Below are positions 40,539 to 49,721 of a stretch of 64,000 nucleotides of DNA, one piece after another. The position numbers and the translations under genes were made by a program. Within the stretch, counting starts at the first letter, position 1, and every line of letters starts with the position of its first letter. The notes below the pieces were generated by a model. The model saw only the letters and a program-made list of their open reading frames with translations, ran no database searches and was not told the DNA's origin. The stretch is taken from NCBI RefSeq assembly GCF_018131185.1, contig NZ_JAFCJE010000003.1:434001-498000 (forward strand), in the 5' to 3' direction. The stretch comes from Bradyrhizobium diazoefficiens. GTDB lineage: Bacteria > Pseudomonadota > Alphaproteobacteria > Rhizobiales > Xanthobacteraceae.

Positions 40539-42704
40539 TCAATACATCTGCAGCGGCAGCACGTCTCCGTTCGGGCCCACCAGAAGACCCCAGGCCTCGC
40601 CGGCCGCAACGGTCAAGGTCTCGGTGCGGGCGGGCTGCCCGGGCAGGCGCACCGCGTACGGATACTTGCCTGGCGGCAGATCGAGCATGGGGCCTTTCGG
40701 TGATCGCGGGCCACCGGCACCGGCCGCGATCTTCACCGTCTGCTTGTTGATCGTCAGCGAGGCCTCGGCTGCTCCCATGTTGCCAAGCATGAGCCTCGCT
40801 TGTCCCGCCTTCGGCATGATGTCGGCCTTAGCAGCGACATCCGCATTCTTCTGCGCCAGGCTGACGGTGGTCTCGCCCTTGGTGCGCCCGAGCATGAGAA
40901 GAGCCGGGCCTTGCGGCGAGGTGAAGTGGAGCTGCGCGCGTTCTGCCGACACGGTCGCGCCGTCGGCCTTCTCCTGCCAGCCGAGCTTGGACAATTCGGC
41001 ACGGTAGAAGGCGAGGACGTCCTGGAGCGGCGCGGGGATGCTGGCTGTCAGCTCCTGGCGGAGCGGCCCCTCGCCGCCGGGTACCTTTGTGGTGGCAAAC
41101 GATTTCGACGAACGCTGCGTCGGCACGGGCAGTTGGGATTCAGGATCGGGCCTGAGCGGCTCGGAGGATTTGGCCTGCACCTCCATCTCCGTGCTGGCCG
41201 CAGGCTTGGCCGCTCCCGTCACCAGGCCCGAACCGTCGGCGCGGACACTCACCTTCGAGCCCATCTGCATCACGGTCATCGAGATCGACTTGCCGCCCTT
41301 GGAGAACGCCATCACCGCCATGTTGGGCTGGTTGATGACGGAGGGCTGCTCCTTCCAGCCCGAGCCCTTCAGCGCCGTGCGATAGAAGCTGCTGAGCGCC
41401 TTCACGCTCGACGCCGAGGAGAATTCCAGCCGGCCGTCGCCGCCTTCGAACTTCACGCCTTCCGCATTCTCGGGTAGCGGCACCGGCGTCTTGCTGTCGG
41501 CGAGCGGAGTGAGCGGGGCGTCCGACAGCGAGGCCGCCTGCGACTTGCGCCGGGCCTCATCCGTCGCGATGAGCTGCTGAGCCGCACCCAAGGCATCGCC
41601 CAAGAACCTCGCGTCGGCCTCCTTCTTCGCCTTGGCGCGGGCCGCGAGCGCCGATTCCTTCACCTGCGCAGTCAGGCTGATCATGGTGAAATCATATCTG
41701 CGGCCGAGCCGCAGCACGCCGGTTTCCTCCGCCGACGAGATTCTGATCGCGACCTCGTCGCCGGGCGCGAGCGGTGCGTTACCGTCCTCCTGCCAGCCGC
41801 GCGCGGCGAGCTCGCGACGATAGAAGGCGAGCACGGCGGGCATCTCGGCCATCGCGGCGGCCGACATCTCGCGTTTGTTGGAGCTCGCACTACCAAGGCC
41901 TCGCGCCGACTTGGTCGGCTTGGGGCGCGGCAGGCCGGCCATATCGTCGTCGGCCTCGAGCTCCTGGGGCAGTGCGAACGGCGCCACCCTGATCTCGACA
42001 TTGGTGCGGCCGTCGTCGCGGCGCGTCAGGGTCAGCATCACCGGTTTCTGCTTGTAGAACTGCGTCGTGTCACCGCCGGGATGATCGTAGAAGGCGCGCA
42101 CGCCGTTCGGGACGGCCTCGCCGAGATCCGCATTCGGCCAGCGCGAAGCGGTCTCTGGCGTGAGCTTGCGCCATCCCATCGCTTCCATGTCCTTCGCAAA
42201 GAACTCCGAGGTGGCGTCGAGCGCGCCGGGCGCGATGCAGCCGAGATAGGGCCGGGTCTCGTCGAACACGAGGTCGGTCGCGCCGTCCGGGAAGGGCACG
42301 TTGGAATAGATCCGGTTCGGCGTGTAGGATACGGCGGACTGGTCGGGCCGCCCGCGCGCCTGCGTGAAGGAGACACGCAGCCCCTGCCGTCCCTTCTTGA
42401 AGCTCAGCGTGCTGCTCTTCTCGTCCAGCGGATACACATAGGGCACCCAGCCCTCGGCGCTCAGCAGCTTCCTGGTGGCGTCCGATGTGGCGGCCGGTGC
42501 GGTGGGCACGGTGTAGATCACGCGATGGTTGTCGGGGCGCGAGGTGTCCTCGACCGCGCCCTCGAGCCGCGGCAGGGTGTGGACCTCCACGATGCCTTCG
42601 TCTGCGGCGCCCGCCGGACGCGAGGTGCTCGCCATGACGAGAATGCCGCAGGCAAGCAGCAGCCATTTTGCCGGGACTTGCGCCCCGCGCCGGATCATCG
42701 GCAT
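40539..42704 (-). CDS. Large secreted protein with repeated FYR-GW modules
   Basis: 721 residues from the ATG at 42704 (AGGAG 8 bases upstream; a TTG two codons earlier is weaker). Signal peptide at about 1-33 (KWLLLACGILVMASTSRPAGA). The rest repeats a module in which a short proline-led strand is followed by a helix ending in Gly-Trp: SDATRKLLSAEGW, TSEFFAKDMEAMGW, VLAFYRRELAARGWQED, ALSSFYRTALKGSGWKEQ and VLAFYRAELSKLGWQEK. The C-terminal 150 residues match the neighbour gene. No known function; FY-x5-L-x3-GW modules occur in other uncharacterised lipoproteins. Confidence 0.75.
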   Translation of the reverse strand: MPMIRRGAQVPAKWLLLACGILVMASTSRPAGAADEGIVEVHTLPRLEGAVEDTSRPDNHRVIYTVPTAPAATSDATRKLLSAEGWVPYVYPLDEKSSTLSFKKGRQGLRVSFTQARGRPDQSAVSYTPNRIYSNVPFPDGATDLVFDETRPYLGCIAPGALDATSEFFAKDMEAMGWRKLTPETASRWPNADLGEAVPNGVRAFYDHPGGDTTQFYKQKPVMLTLTRRDDGRTNVEIRVAPFALPQELEADDDMAGLPRPKPTKSARGLGSASSNKREMSAAAMAEMPAVLAFYRRELAARGWQEDGNAPLAPGDEVAIRISSAEETGVLRLGRRYDFTMISLTAQVKESALAARAKAKKEADARFLGDALGAAQQLIATDEARRKSQAASLSDAPLTPLADSKTPVPLPENAEGVKFEGGDGRLEFSSASSVKALSSFYRTALKGSGWKEQPSVINQPNMAVMAFSKGGKSISMTVMQMGSKVSVRADGSGLVTGAAKPAASTEMEVQAKSSEPLRPDPESQLPVPTQRSSKSFATTKVPGGEGPLRQELTASIPAPLQDVLAFYRAELSKLGWQEKADGATVSAERAQLHFTSPQGPALLMLGRTKGETTVSLAQKNADVAAKADIMPKAGQARLMLGNMGAAEASLTINKQTVKIAAGAGGPRSPKGPMLDLPPGKYPYAVRLPGQPARTETLTVAAGEAWGLLVGPNGDVLPLQMY

Positions 42705-42862
42705 CGTCAAAACTCCTGGATGTCGCGCGGGTCGTCCTGCCCTCGCGCGTTGGCAGGCCGCGTCGCCGTCGGCGCGCGGCCTTAGACAAGAAGTCGCGGT
42801 GGGAACCGGAGAGGTTCAACGAGCGCGCCCGGCCGGCGCCATGGCTGCGACGGGCGCAGTGC

Positions 42863-43597
42863 TCAGTACAGCTGCAGCGGCGGCCACGCGTCACCATCGC
42901 GCCCGACCGTGAGCTCCCAGGTATCGCCGGCCGCGACCGTGAGGATGTTCGTGGTGGCCGGATAGCCCGGCACGCCCAGCCTGTAGGGATATTTGCCGGG
43001 CACGAGGTCAAGCGCGACCGCGTTCGCCCCGGCCCGGCGCGGGATGGTTTGGTCGTTGATCTCGAGCACGGCTTCCTTGTCGCCGATGTTGCTGAACACC
43101 AGCTTCGCCTGACCGGGCTCCGGCAGGACGTTCGCTTTGGCCGCCGTCGCCGCATTCTTCTGCACGAGATGGACCGAGGTGCCGGAATCCTTGCGGGCAA
43201 GCTTCAATGCTGCCGGCCCGAGCGGCGAGACGAAGGCGAGCTGCACGTGGTCGGCGCCGATCACCGCGTCATCACGCTGTTCCTGCCAGCCGAGCCTTTC
43301 AAGCTCGGTGCGATAGAAGGCGAGGACGTCGCCGAGCCCTGCGGGCACGGCGGCGTCCAGCCTGACGCGGAGCGGCGCTTCGGCGCCCCGCATCAGCGTG
43401 GTGTGGATTCCTCTATAAGTGTAGCGCGTCGGTGCGGGCAGCTTGGCATCCGAATCCAGCGTGAGCGTCGTCGGAAACAGATGCGGCAGCGAGGCGCCGG
43501 CGCTGGCCGCGAGCAGGCACATCGCAAGCAGGACGAGGCCGTATGCAAACACCCGCCATCGTGCCGGGGCTCGCACCCCATGCCTCACCGTCGTCAT
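42863..43597 (-). CDS. Secreted single-module paralogue of the FYR-GW repeat protein
   Basis: 244 residues from the ATG at 43597, with GGAG 7 bases upstream. Signal peptide about 1-38 (WRVFAYGLVLLAMCLLAASA). One module, VLAFYRTELERLGWQEQ, followed by a tail that parallels the larger protein residue by residue: AQLAFVSPLGPAAL against the neighbour's AQLHFTSPQGPALL, VHLVQKNAATAAKANVLPE against SLAQKNADVAAKADIMPK, and a final PPLQLY against LPLQMY. Tandem duplication is evident. Function unknown. Confidence 0.75.
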   Translation of the reverse strand: MTTVRHGVRAPARWRVFAYGLVLLAMCLLAASAGASLPHLFPTTLTLDSDAKLPAPTRYTYRGIHTTLMRGAEAPLRVRLDAAVPAGLGDVLAFYRTELERLGWQEQRDDAVIGADHVQLAFVSPLGPAALKLARKDSGTSVHLVQKNAATAAKANVLPEPGQAKLVFSNIGDKEAVLEINDQTIPRRAGANAVALDLVPGKYPYRLGVPGYPATTNILTVAAGDTWELTVGRDGDAWPPLQLY

Positions 43598-43705
43598 GCT
43601 CATGCTCCAAGAATATCGCGCGTGTCCGAATTCGGCGCGATGGCCGCTGCTCGCGGCCTCAAGCAGCTAGTCGCTGATGAAACTGGGCGGGTTCAACCCG
43701 TCGGT

Positions 43706-44842
43706 CTACCTTCGGGCCGAGACCTGTCCGCTCTCGACGTCGAAGACTTCGCCTCCGGCGCCGATCTCGGCAAACGCCGCCGGGTCCGCGCCCGTCAGCC
43801 AGACCTGCGCACCGAGCCTCTTCAGCTCGTCGAACAGCGCGGCGCGGCGGTTCGGATCGAGATGGGCGACGACCTCGTCGAGCAGCAGCAGCGGGACGAT
43901 GCCGGTCATTTCCGCCACCAGCGTCGCATGCGCCAGCACGAGGCCGATCAGCAGCGCTTTCTGCTCGCCGGTGGAGGCGTCGCGCGCCGGCATGCTCTTG
44001 GGCGCATAGATCACCTGAAGGTCGGTGAGATGCGGACCGTCGGTGGTGCGGCCGGCGATGGCGTCGCGCGGACGGTTGTCGCGCAGGATCTGACGGTAGC
44101 GGTCCTCGACCGACGTCGCGGTCTCCTGGAGCAGCGCATTCTCCATCCAGCCGTCGAGCGCGATTTGCGCCGAGGGAAAGGCGGAGGCCTGCGCGCGCGC
44201 ATTCAGCATCCCGGTCAGCTTTGCTGCTGTCTGGCCGCGCGTTGCGGCGACCGCGACCGCGAGCTCCGCGGTCTCGCGTTCGATCGCATCACACCAATGG
44301 TCGTCGTAATTGCGGGTTTCGAGCAGGCGGTTGCGTGAGCGCAGCGAACGTTCCAGCGCGGAGATGCGGCTGGAATGATCGCTGTCGATGGCGAGCACCA
44401 GGCGGTCGAAGAAGCGCCGCCGCTCGGATGCCGCGCCCATGAACAGCCCGTCCATCGCCGGCGTCAGCCAGACCATGCGGATGTGGTCGCCGAAAGCTGT
44501 CGCCGAATTGACCGGCTCCCGGTCGATGCGGCAGCGCCGGCTCACCGCGTTGTCGAGCTTGGGCGCATCGACGCCGGTGCCGAGCGTCGCCAGTCCCAGC
44601 GCGCCCTCGACTTGCGCCGACACCGCCCAGGAGCCGTCGCCCTGGTTATCGGCGACGTCTTCCAGCGTCGCGCGCCGCAGGCCGCGTCCCGGCGACAGAA
44701 ACGAGATCGCCTCGATGCAATTGGTCTTGCCCGCCCCGTTCGGCCCGACCAGCGCCACCATGTCAGCCGCCGTCTCGAGCCCCGCCGCCCGATAATTGCG
44801 AAAATGCGTCAGCGTCAGGCGATGAATGCGGGAGGGAATCAT
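43706..44842 (-). CDS. recF: DNA replication and repair protein RecF
   Basis: 378 residues. SMC-like ABC ATPase that loads RecA at gaps with RecO and RecR. N-terminal IHRLTLTHFRNYRAA, Walker A GPNGAGKTN at 33-41, the SFLSPGRGLR segment, and the C-terminal signature/Walker B region (STGEQKALLIGLVLAHA, then PLLLLDEVVAHLD). Length normal. Follows dnaN, separated by repeat E. Confidence 0.95.
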   Translation of the reverse strand: MIPSRIHRLTLTHFRNYRAAGLETAADMVALVGPNGAGKTNCIEAISFLSPGRGLRRATLEDVADNQGDGSWAVSAQVEGALGLATLGTGVDAPKLDNAVSRRCRIDREPVNSATAFGDHIRMVWLTPAMDGLFMGAASERRRFFDRLVLAIDSDHSSRISALERSLRSRNRLLETRNYDDHWCDAIERETAELAVAVAATRGQTAAKLTGMLNARAQASAFPSAQIALDGWMENALLQETATSVEDRYRQILRDNRPRDAIAGRTTDGPHLTDLQVIYAPKSMPARDASTGEQKALLIGLVLAHATLVAEMTGIVPLLLLDEVVAHLDPNRRAALFDELKRLGAQVWLTGADPAAFAEIGAGGEVFDVESGQVSARR

Positions 44843-44884
44843 GGGCTATTCGTCATGGGCGCGCTCTCCCTTCGGGAGCATGCC

Positions 44885-45012
44885 TTAGGGTGGGTAAAGG
44901 CGCGCTCTGAGCGCGCCGTGCCCACGCTTCGCTGCGATCCGGGCCGCTGCACGGTGGGCACGCTTTCGCCTTCGCTCTTCGAGCTACAGCACAAGCTTTG
45001 CCCACCCTACGG
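44885..45012. repeat. Intergenic repeat, family E
   Basis: Left arm TAGGGTGGGTAAAGGCGCGC and GCCGTGCCCACGC; right arm CGGTGGGCACGC and GCTTTGCCCACCCTACG. This copy has extra sequence in the middle. It fills most of the 198-base gap between dnaN and recF. Confidence 0.75.
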
Positions 45013-45040
45013 CTCCGATGGATGGTCGAGAGAACGCCCC

Positions 45041-46159
45041 TCACACCCGCATCGGCATCAGCACGTACAGCGCGCTCTTGTCGTCGCGGTCCTGCACCAG
45101 GGTGGGCGAGCCTGGGTCGGCGAGCCTGAGCGTTGCGACGTCGCCTTCGATCTGGGCGGCGATGTCGAGCAGATAGCGGGAGTTGAAGCCGATATCGAGG
45201 GCGTCGGAGGCGTATTCGACTTCCAGCTCTTCGGTCGCGCTGCCGGAATCCGGATTGGTCACGGACAGCACCAGCTTGCCCGGCGCCAGCGACAGTTTTA
45301 CCGCGCGCCCGCGTTCGCTGGAGATGGTGGAAACGCGGTCGACCGCGTTCTCAAAGTCCTTCTTGTCGACGACGAGCTCCTTGTCGTTGCCTTGCGGGAT
45401 GACGCGGCCGTAGTCGGGGAAGGTGCCGTCGATCAGCTTCGAGGTCAGCACGACGTTACCGATCGTAAAGCGGATTTTGGCCTGCGACAGCTCGATCGTC
45501 ATCTCGGCGTCGGTGTCCTCGATCAGGCGCTGCACCTCGCCGACGGTCTTGCGCGGCACGATCACGCCCGGCATGCCCTCGGCGCCCTTGGGCTGCACCA
45601 GATCGAGCTGGGCGAGACGGTGACCGTCGGTGGCGACGCCGCGCAGGGTGGCGGCCTTGGGCGTGCCGGCGACGTGCAGATAGATGCCGTTGAGGTAATA
45701 GCGCGTCTCCTCGGTGGAGATCGCGAACTGGGTGCGGTCGATCAGCCGCTTGACGTCCTTGGCGGCGAGCGAGAAGGAGTGCGACATGTCGCCGGCGGCC
45801 AGATCCGGGAAGTCATTCTCGGGCAGGGTCTGCAGCGTGAAGCGCGAGCGGCCGGCACGGATCGCCAGCACGGCGCGGTCGCCGTCGGCCTCCAGCACGA
45901 TCTGCGAACCATCCGGCAGCTTGCGCACGATGTCGTAGAACATGTGCGCCGGCACGGTGGTGGAGCCCGCGGTCGCGGTTTCCGCCGGCAGCGTCTCCGT
46001 CACCTCGAGATCGAGGTCGGTCGCCTTCAGCGACAATTTCGCGTTCTCGGCGCGGACCAGCACGTTGCCGAGGATCGGAATCGTGTTGCGGCGTTCGACC
46101 ACGCGGTGGACGTGGCCCAGCGACTTCAGGAGTTGCGCGCGTTCGACCGTAACCTTCAT
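45041..46159 (-). CDS. dnaN: DNA polymerase III subunit beta (sliding clamp)
   Basis: 372 residues in three similar domains that form the ring clamp as a dimer. The N-terminal MKVTVERAQLLKSLGHVHRV and RNTIPILGNVL are typical, and the C-terminus ends in the clamp peptide-binding ALYVLMPMRV. Tethers Pol III to DNA. Directly downstream of dnaA in the same direction, with a 260-base gap that holds a hairpin terminator. Confidence 0.96.
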   Translation of the reverse strand: MKVTVERAQLLKSLGHVHRVVERRNTIPILGNVLVRAENAKLSLKATDLDLEVTETLPAETATAGSTTVPAHMFYDIVRKLPDGSQIVLEADGDRAVLAIRAGRSRFTLQTLPENDFPDLAAGDMSHSFSLAAKDVKRLIDRTQFAISTEETRYYLNGIYLHVAGTPKAATLRGVATDGHRLAQLDLVQPKGAEGMPGVIVPRKTVGEVQRLIEDTDAEMTIELSQAKIRFTIGNVVLTSKLIDGTFPDYGRVIPQGNDKELVVDKKDFENAVDRVSTISSERGRAVKLSLAPGKLVLSVTNPDSGSATEELEVEYASDALDIGFNSRYLLDIAAQIEGDVATLRLADPGSPTLVQDRDDKSALYVLMPMRV

Positions 46160-46363
46160 TGCACTACTCGCCCGATCCCCAAGGAAACATCACGTTGAAG
46201 AAGCCTGGCGGTCGAAAAGCCGCCGCGGCACGAAGACCCCGTCAAGCCAGGGTCATCCAACCGATATGACCAAAGCCGCCAGGGTCGCGCAAGGTGGCGC
46301 GGAAAGCCATCCGATTCAAGGGATTGGGGGCCTAGTTCCCCACGATTTACAGCTTAAAACGAA

Positions 46364-46394
46364 GCCGCCGCCCGGGCGAGGCCGGGGCGGCGGC
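46364..46394 (-). terminator. Candidate terminator between dnaA and dnaN
   Basis: GCCGCCGCCC (46364-46373) and GGGCGGCGGC (46385-46394) pair perfectly over 10 bases; on the minus strand the stem is followed by TTCGTTTT. The T-run is short. dnaN may therefore have its own promoter in 46160-46360. Confidence 0.5.
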
Positions 46395-46419
46395 AGAATG
46401 GCGGGAGCGCCTTAGGCGT

Positions 46420-47829
46420 TTATTCCTGAAGCTGGCGCTTCAGCGACTCCACTTCCTCCGACAGCGCGGTGTCCTTGGAGACCAGGGCCTCGATCTTGCG
46501 CACGGCGTGCAGCACCGTGGTGTGGTCGCGCCCGCCGAAGCGGCGGCCGATCTCCGGCAGCGAGCGCAGGGTCAGCGTCTTGGCGAGATACATCGCCACC
46601 TGGCGCGGGCGGACCACGTTGGCGGTGCGCCGCGAGGACAGGAGGTCGGAGCGGCTGACATTATACTGCCGCGCCACCACGCGCTGGATGTCCTCGATCT
46701 TGATCCGCTTCGGCTCCTGCGGCCGGACCAGGTCGCGCACCTCGTGCTCGGCCATTTCCAGCGTCACGGGCCGGTTGTTGAGTTTCGAGTGCGCGAGCAG
46801 ACGGTTGATCGCGCCTTCGAGGTCGCGGCCGTTGTGGGTGATGGTGCGCGCCAGATAGAGCAGCACCTCCTCGGGCACCTCGAACGTCGCATGATGGGCA
46901 CGGGCTGCCGCGACGCGCGACTTGAGAATGCCGTGGCGCAGCTCCTCGCCGAGCGAGCCCATCTCGACCACGAGGCCGCCGGCGAGCCGCGAGCGCACGC
47001 GGTCGTCCAGGCTTTCCAGATCGGAGGGCGGCCGGTCGGCCGCGACCACGACCTGCCGGCCGGCATCGATCAGCGCGTTCAGCGTGTGACAAAACTCGGC
47101 CTGGGTGGACTTGCCCTGCAGGAACTGGAGATCGTCGATGACCAGCACGTCGATGCCGCGCAGCGCTTCCTTGAAGGCCAGCGCCGTCTGCGTCTTCAGC
47201 GCGGCGACGAAGCCGTACATGAATTTTTCCGCCGTGAGATAGAGCACCTTGCGCTCGTTGCCGGAATTGCCGGCCCAGGTCACCGCCTGGAGCAGGTGCG
47301 TCTTGCCGAGCCCGACACCGGCATGGATGTAGAGCGGGTTGAACATCACGGGGTCGCCGCGACGCCCCTCGGCAACTTGGCGAGCGGCGGCGAGTGCCAG
47401 CGTGTTGGAGCGGCCGACGACGAAGCTCGCGAAGGTCAGGCGCGGATCGAGCGGCGAGCCGCCGAGCGCGTCGTGATTGGCCGAGACCGGCGCAGTCGCG
47501 GTGGAGCGCAGCTCCGGCGTGGGCGCACGGCGCGTCTCGGCCGGCAGCGGGGCTTCCTTCGGCTGCGCCAGCGGGCGCACGGCCGAACGCACCGTGAGGT
47601 CGATACGATGCACTTCCGGCATCTCGGCCTGCCAGCACGACAGCACGCGCTCGGCATAATGGGCCTGGATCCAGCTCTTCAGGAAGCGGGTCGGCACCGA
47701 GAGCCGCACGCTCTCGTCCTGCACGCCTTCCAGATCCATGCGCGCAAACCAGCTCGTGTAAACGTCCTCGCCAACGCTCGAGCGCAGCCGACCCTTCACG
47801 CGTGACCAGCGATCCTGTTCCATTGTCAT
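46420..47829 (-). CDS. dnaA: Chromosomal replication initiator protein DnaA
   Basis: 469 residues; the ATG at 47829 and another at 47823 are both possible. Domain I is at about 1-85, a Pro-rich linker at 85-125, the AAA+ domain at about 130-345 (Walker A GVGLGKTH 171-178, Walker B VIDDLQF), and the DNA-binding domain IV ends with [16 protein letters not shown], the DnaA-box-reading signature. It initiates chromosome replication. The upstream 1.2 kb leader carries DnaA-box-like sites. Confidence 0.97.
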   Translation of the reverse strand: MTMEQDRWSRVKGRLRSSVGEDVYTSWFARMDLEGVQDESVRLSVPTRFLKSWIQAHYAERVLSCWQAEMPEVHRIDLTVRSAVRPLAQPKEAPLPAETRRAPTPELRSTATAPVSANHDALGGSPLDPRLTFASFVVGRSNTLALAAARQVAEGRRGDPVMFNPLYIHAGVGLGKTHLLQAVTWAGNSGNERKVLYLTAEKFMYGFVAALKTQTALAFKEALRGIDVLVIDDLQFLQGKSTQAEFCHTLNALIDAGRQVVVAADRPPSDLESLDDRVRSRLAGGLVVEMGSLGEELRHGILKSRVAAARAHHATFEVPEEVLLYLARTITHNGRDLEGAINRLLAHSKLNNRPVTLEMAEHEVRDLVRPQEPKRIKIEDIQRVVARQYNVSRSDLLSSRRTANVVRPRQVAMYLAKTLTLRSLPEIGRRFGGRDHTTVLHAVRKIEALVSKDTALSEEVESLKRQLQE

Positions 47830-48016
47830 CGTCAGAAAACTTCTCTTGAGAGATATGGTTGCGTTGTGAGCGCCATGCAGGGTTCCTGCCGGACCCCTTG
47901 AGCAGGGCCCTTGGAATGGCGCGACCTCAAAGCGAGTCCATCGTCAGGCATGGCTCGACCGTCCGGCGGGAATGCCGCGTCAGATCAGCGATGTCAGAGA
48001 TGGAGGGTTCGCGAGG

Positions 48017-48130
48017 TCAGCGCGTACTCGGCGCTTCGTCACACGCGGGAGGCTGGAGGTTCGACGGATCTAGAACGGCATCGTGGGAATGGGAAACGTG
48101 CTGCAATACCGCGTTGAGTCCGTAAGACAT
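48017..48130 (-). CDS. Candidate 37-residue leader peptide upstream of dnaA
   Basis: ATG at 48130 preceded by a strong Shine-Dalgarno GGGGAGG about 5 bases upstream, then MSYGLNAVLQHVSHSHDAVL and DPSNLQPPACDEAPSTR to a TGA. It lies 187 bases upstream of dnaA in the same direction, so it would be in the dnaA transcript if that starts further up. There is no homology known to me; a chance ORF with a good Shine-Dalgarno is possible. Longer frames upstream of this ATG look random. Confidence 0.35.
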   Translation of the reverse strand: MSYGLNAVLQHVSHSHDAVLDPSNLQPPACDEAPSTR

Positions 48131-48539
48131 AATACCTCCCCGTCCTGCCGTGATTGCTCGCGACAAGGTCCTGCGTGTCTTGACGACAGCCGCGCCGTAC
48201 TCCTGCGCGGATGCCTGCCCGTGTACTGGTCGTCCGCTCGACTTCGCCGCCTTGCGTGCCGGGGTAGCTTCGCGATGTCTCTCATATGCGCTTGGCACGA
48301 GGCGGGAAGATCCCGCTTGGAGACATTCAGACAAAGAGCTACCATTCCCACATTGCTATGGGTTGTGAACCGTCATCACTTGTTGAAGCGTCGCCTACGT
48401 GCACACCGCCGCCGATTTGCACGCTCGCCCCGTTTCCTAAACCGCGCTGGTCTGAAGATCGTGGGCGCCGCTGACGACTTAAGGAATACACTAAGCGGAA
48501 AGACTCGCAACGAATTGATTCACATCTGAGCCACCAAAA

Positions 48540-48760
48540 AAACTTGACGTCGGTTAACGCCCACGCGACTTGTGCACAGGCTTTGGAGCAAGTTTTTGGA
48601 TTCGTGCACAGAATCGAAAATGCCGCGCCTCATGTGACAATTCTCCGCCACCGCCAAATTTTTTTAACAAATTCGTCACGCGCCCGACGCGCGGGTGAAT
48701 TTTTCAAACGCTTGCGATCGCTATGTCGATAAGTGATTAGCGAGACACCGTTTTTTGAGT
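48540..48760. promoter_or_regulatory. AT-rich segment with DnaA-box-like sites in the 1.2 kb dnaA-rpsT gap
   Basis: TTATCGACA on the minus strand (48732-48724) differs from the TTATCCACA DnaA box at one position. TTGTGCACA at 48570-48578 differs at two, and TCGTGCACA at 48602-48610 at three. Runs such as AAATTTTTTTAACAAATTCG are AT-rich against the local background. This may be the dnaA promoter/autoregulation zone. The wider gap 47830-49001 shows no other convincing gene. Confidence 0.4.
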
Positions 48761-49001
48761 CTCGTTTCGCAGGGTAACTCCCACCGACGTGCGTTCCTGT
48801 GAATCTACGGTGTGTAGAACTTTCGTCGCCCGCGGATTCATTTCGAGCGTGCAGCGCAGGGGTTTTTGCAACGCGGTGAAAGTTTCCGCTGTTGCAGAAC
48901 ATCGGCAGGTAGAACTACGGAACGAAGCATAGCGCAGGCGGCAAACCTTCCAATCGAACATCGACGGCGGTGTGACCGCGTGCGAGAATATGACACGCAA
49001 C

Positions 49002-49027
49002 AAAAAAGCCCGGCGCGATGCCGGGCT
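49002..49027 (-). terminator. Intrinsic terminator of rpsT
   Basis: AGCCCGGC (49007-49014) and GCCGGGCT (49020-49027) pair perfectly around GCGAT, and on the minus strand the stem is followed by six T residues (49007-49002, partly within the stem). It is 50 bases after the rpsT stop and is the clearest leftward terminator in the window. Confidence 0.9.
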
Positions 49028-49076
49028 GTCTGACGCTTGCGATGTTGGATCGATCAGTCGATCGATCGGTCCGCCA

Positions 49077-49343
49077 TTACTTGGCGAGCTTGGCGATCTG
49101 CGCGGTGAGCCGCGAGACTTTGCGGCTGGCATTGTTCTTGTGAATGATGTTGCGCTGGGCGGCACGCATCAGGGCGGGCTCGGCATTCGCGAGCGCCTTT
49201 GCGGCAGCGGCGCGGTCGCCGGTCGCGATGGCTTCTTCAACGGTGCGAACGGCGCCGCGCATCTGGGTACGGCGCGACTTGTTGACGGCGGTGCGGCGGG
49301 CGATCTTGCGCGTCGCTTTTTTGGCGGAAGTGGTATTGGCCAT
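49077..49343 (-). CDS. rpsT: 30S ribosomal protein S20
   Basis: 88 residues, very basic N-terminus ([25 protein letters not shown]), then [27 protein letters not shown] and the [19 protein letters not shown] tail, all typical of S20. Primary 16S rRNA-binding protein. Its own promoter (49550-49578) and terminator frame it as a single-gene unit, with a leader of about 200 bases. Confidence 0.97.
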   Translation of the reverse strand: MANTTSAKKATRKIARRTAVNKSRRTQMRGAVRTVEEAIATGDRAAAAKALANAEPALMRAAQRNIIHKNNASRKVSRLTAQIAKLAK

Positions 49344-49549
49344 GGTCTCAATATCCTTTGCGGGTACCGGTCGCGTCTTGGTCGGGTAGCGCCGGCTTGC
49401 TTGACCGCGTAATCGACGCTCGGATTTAGGGTGTTCGGTTGCTGGGCTGTCCCCGGAACACGAGGCCTCAAAGAGCCTGTCAGCTCAAGGGACCTGCAAC
49501 TGCTCAAAGAACAGCGGCGGCAGGATTGCGCCCGCCGCCAGTTGGCGCC

Positions 49550-49578
49550 CTTATAGAGAGGGTCGTGTGCACCGTCAA
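49550..49578 (-). promoter_or_regulatory. Promoter of rpsT
   Basis: On the minus strand TTGACG (49578-49573) and TATAAG (49555-49550) have a 17-base spacer, a close match to the sigma-70 consensus. Transcription would start near 49543, giving an rpsT leader of about 200 bases, in which GGCGGCGGGCGCAATCCTG and CCGCCG can fold. The rest of 49344-49721 has no gene. Confidence 0.65.
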
Positions 49579-49721
49579 CGCTTTCCGGGCTGGAAAAGCG
49601 GCCCCTGGGCGCTCCAGGGCGACGGTAACGCCCTGAAGAGGTTGAATTTCTGCCGTCTCCCGGCTATTGGCTGGCGGCGTTTTGTCGGGTTCTCCGATCG
49701 GACGACCATATAAGGTGAGGC

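Noticed and set aside
44375-46198. 607-residue open frame on the plus strand
   Set aside because: Antisense of recF and dnaN; low-complexity charged sequence.
48083-48529. 148-residue plus-strand open frame in the dnaA-rpsT gap
   Set aside because: Arg/His/Leu-rich sequence of chance appearance, no good Shine-Dalgarno, and it overlaps the better-supported minus-strand leader ORF.
47830-49076. Calling the whole dnaA-rpsT gap the replication origin
   Set aside because: Only a few imperfect DnaA boxes are seen; alphaproteobacterial origins often lie near hemE instead. Kept only as a regulatory candidate.
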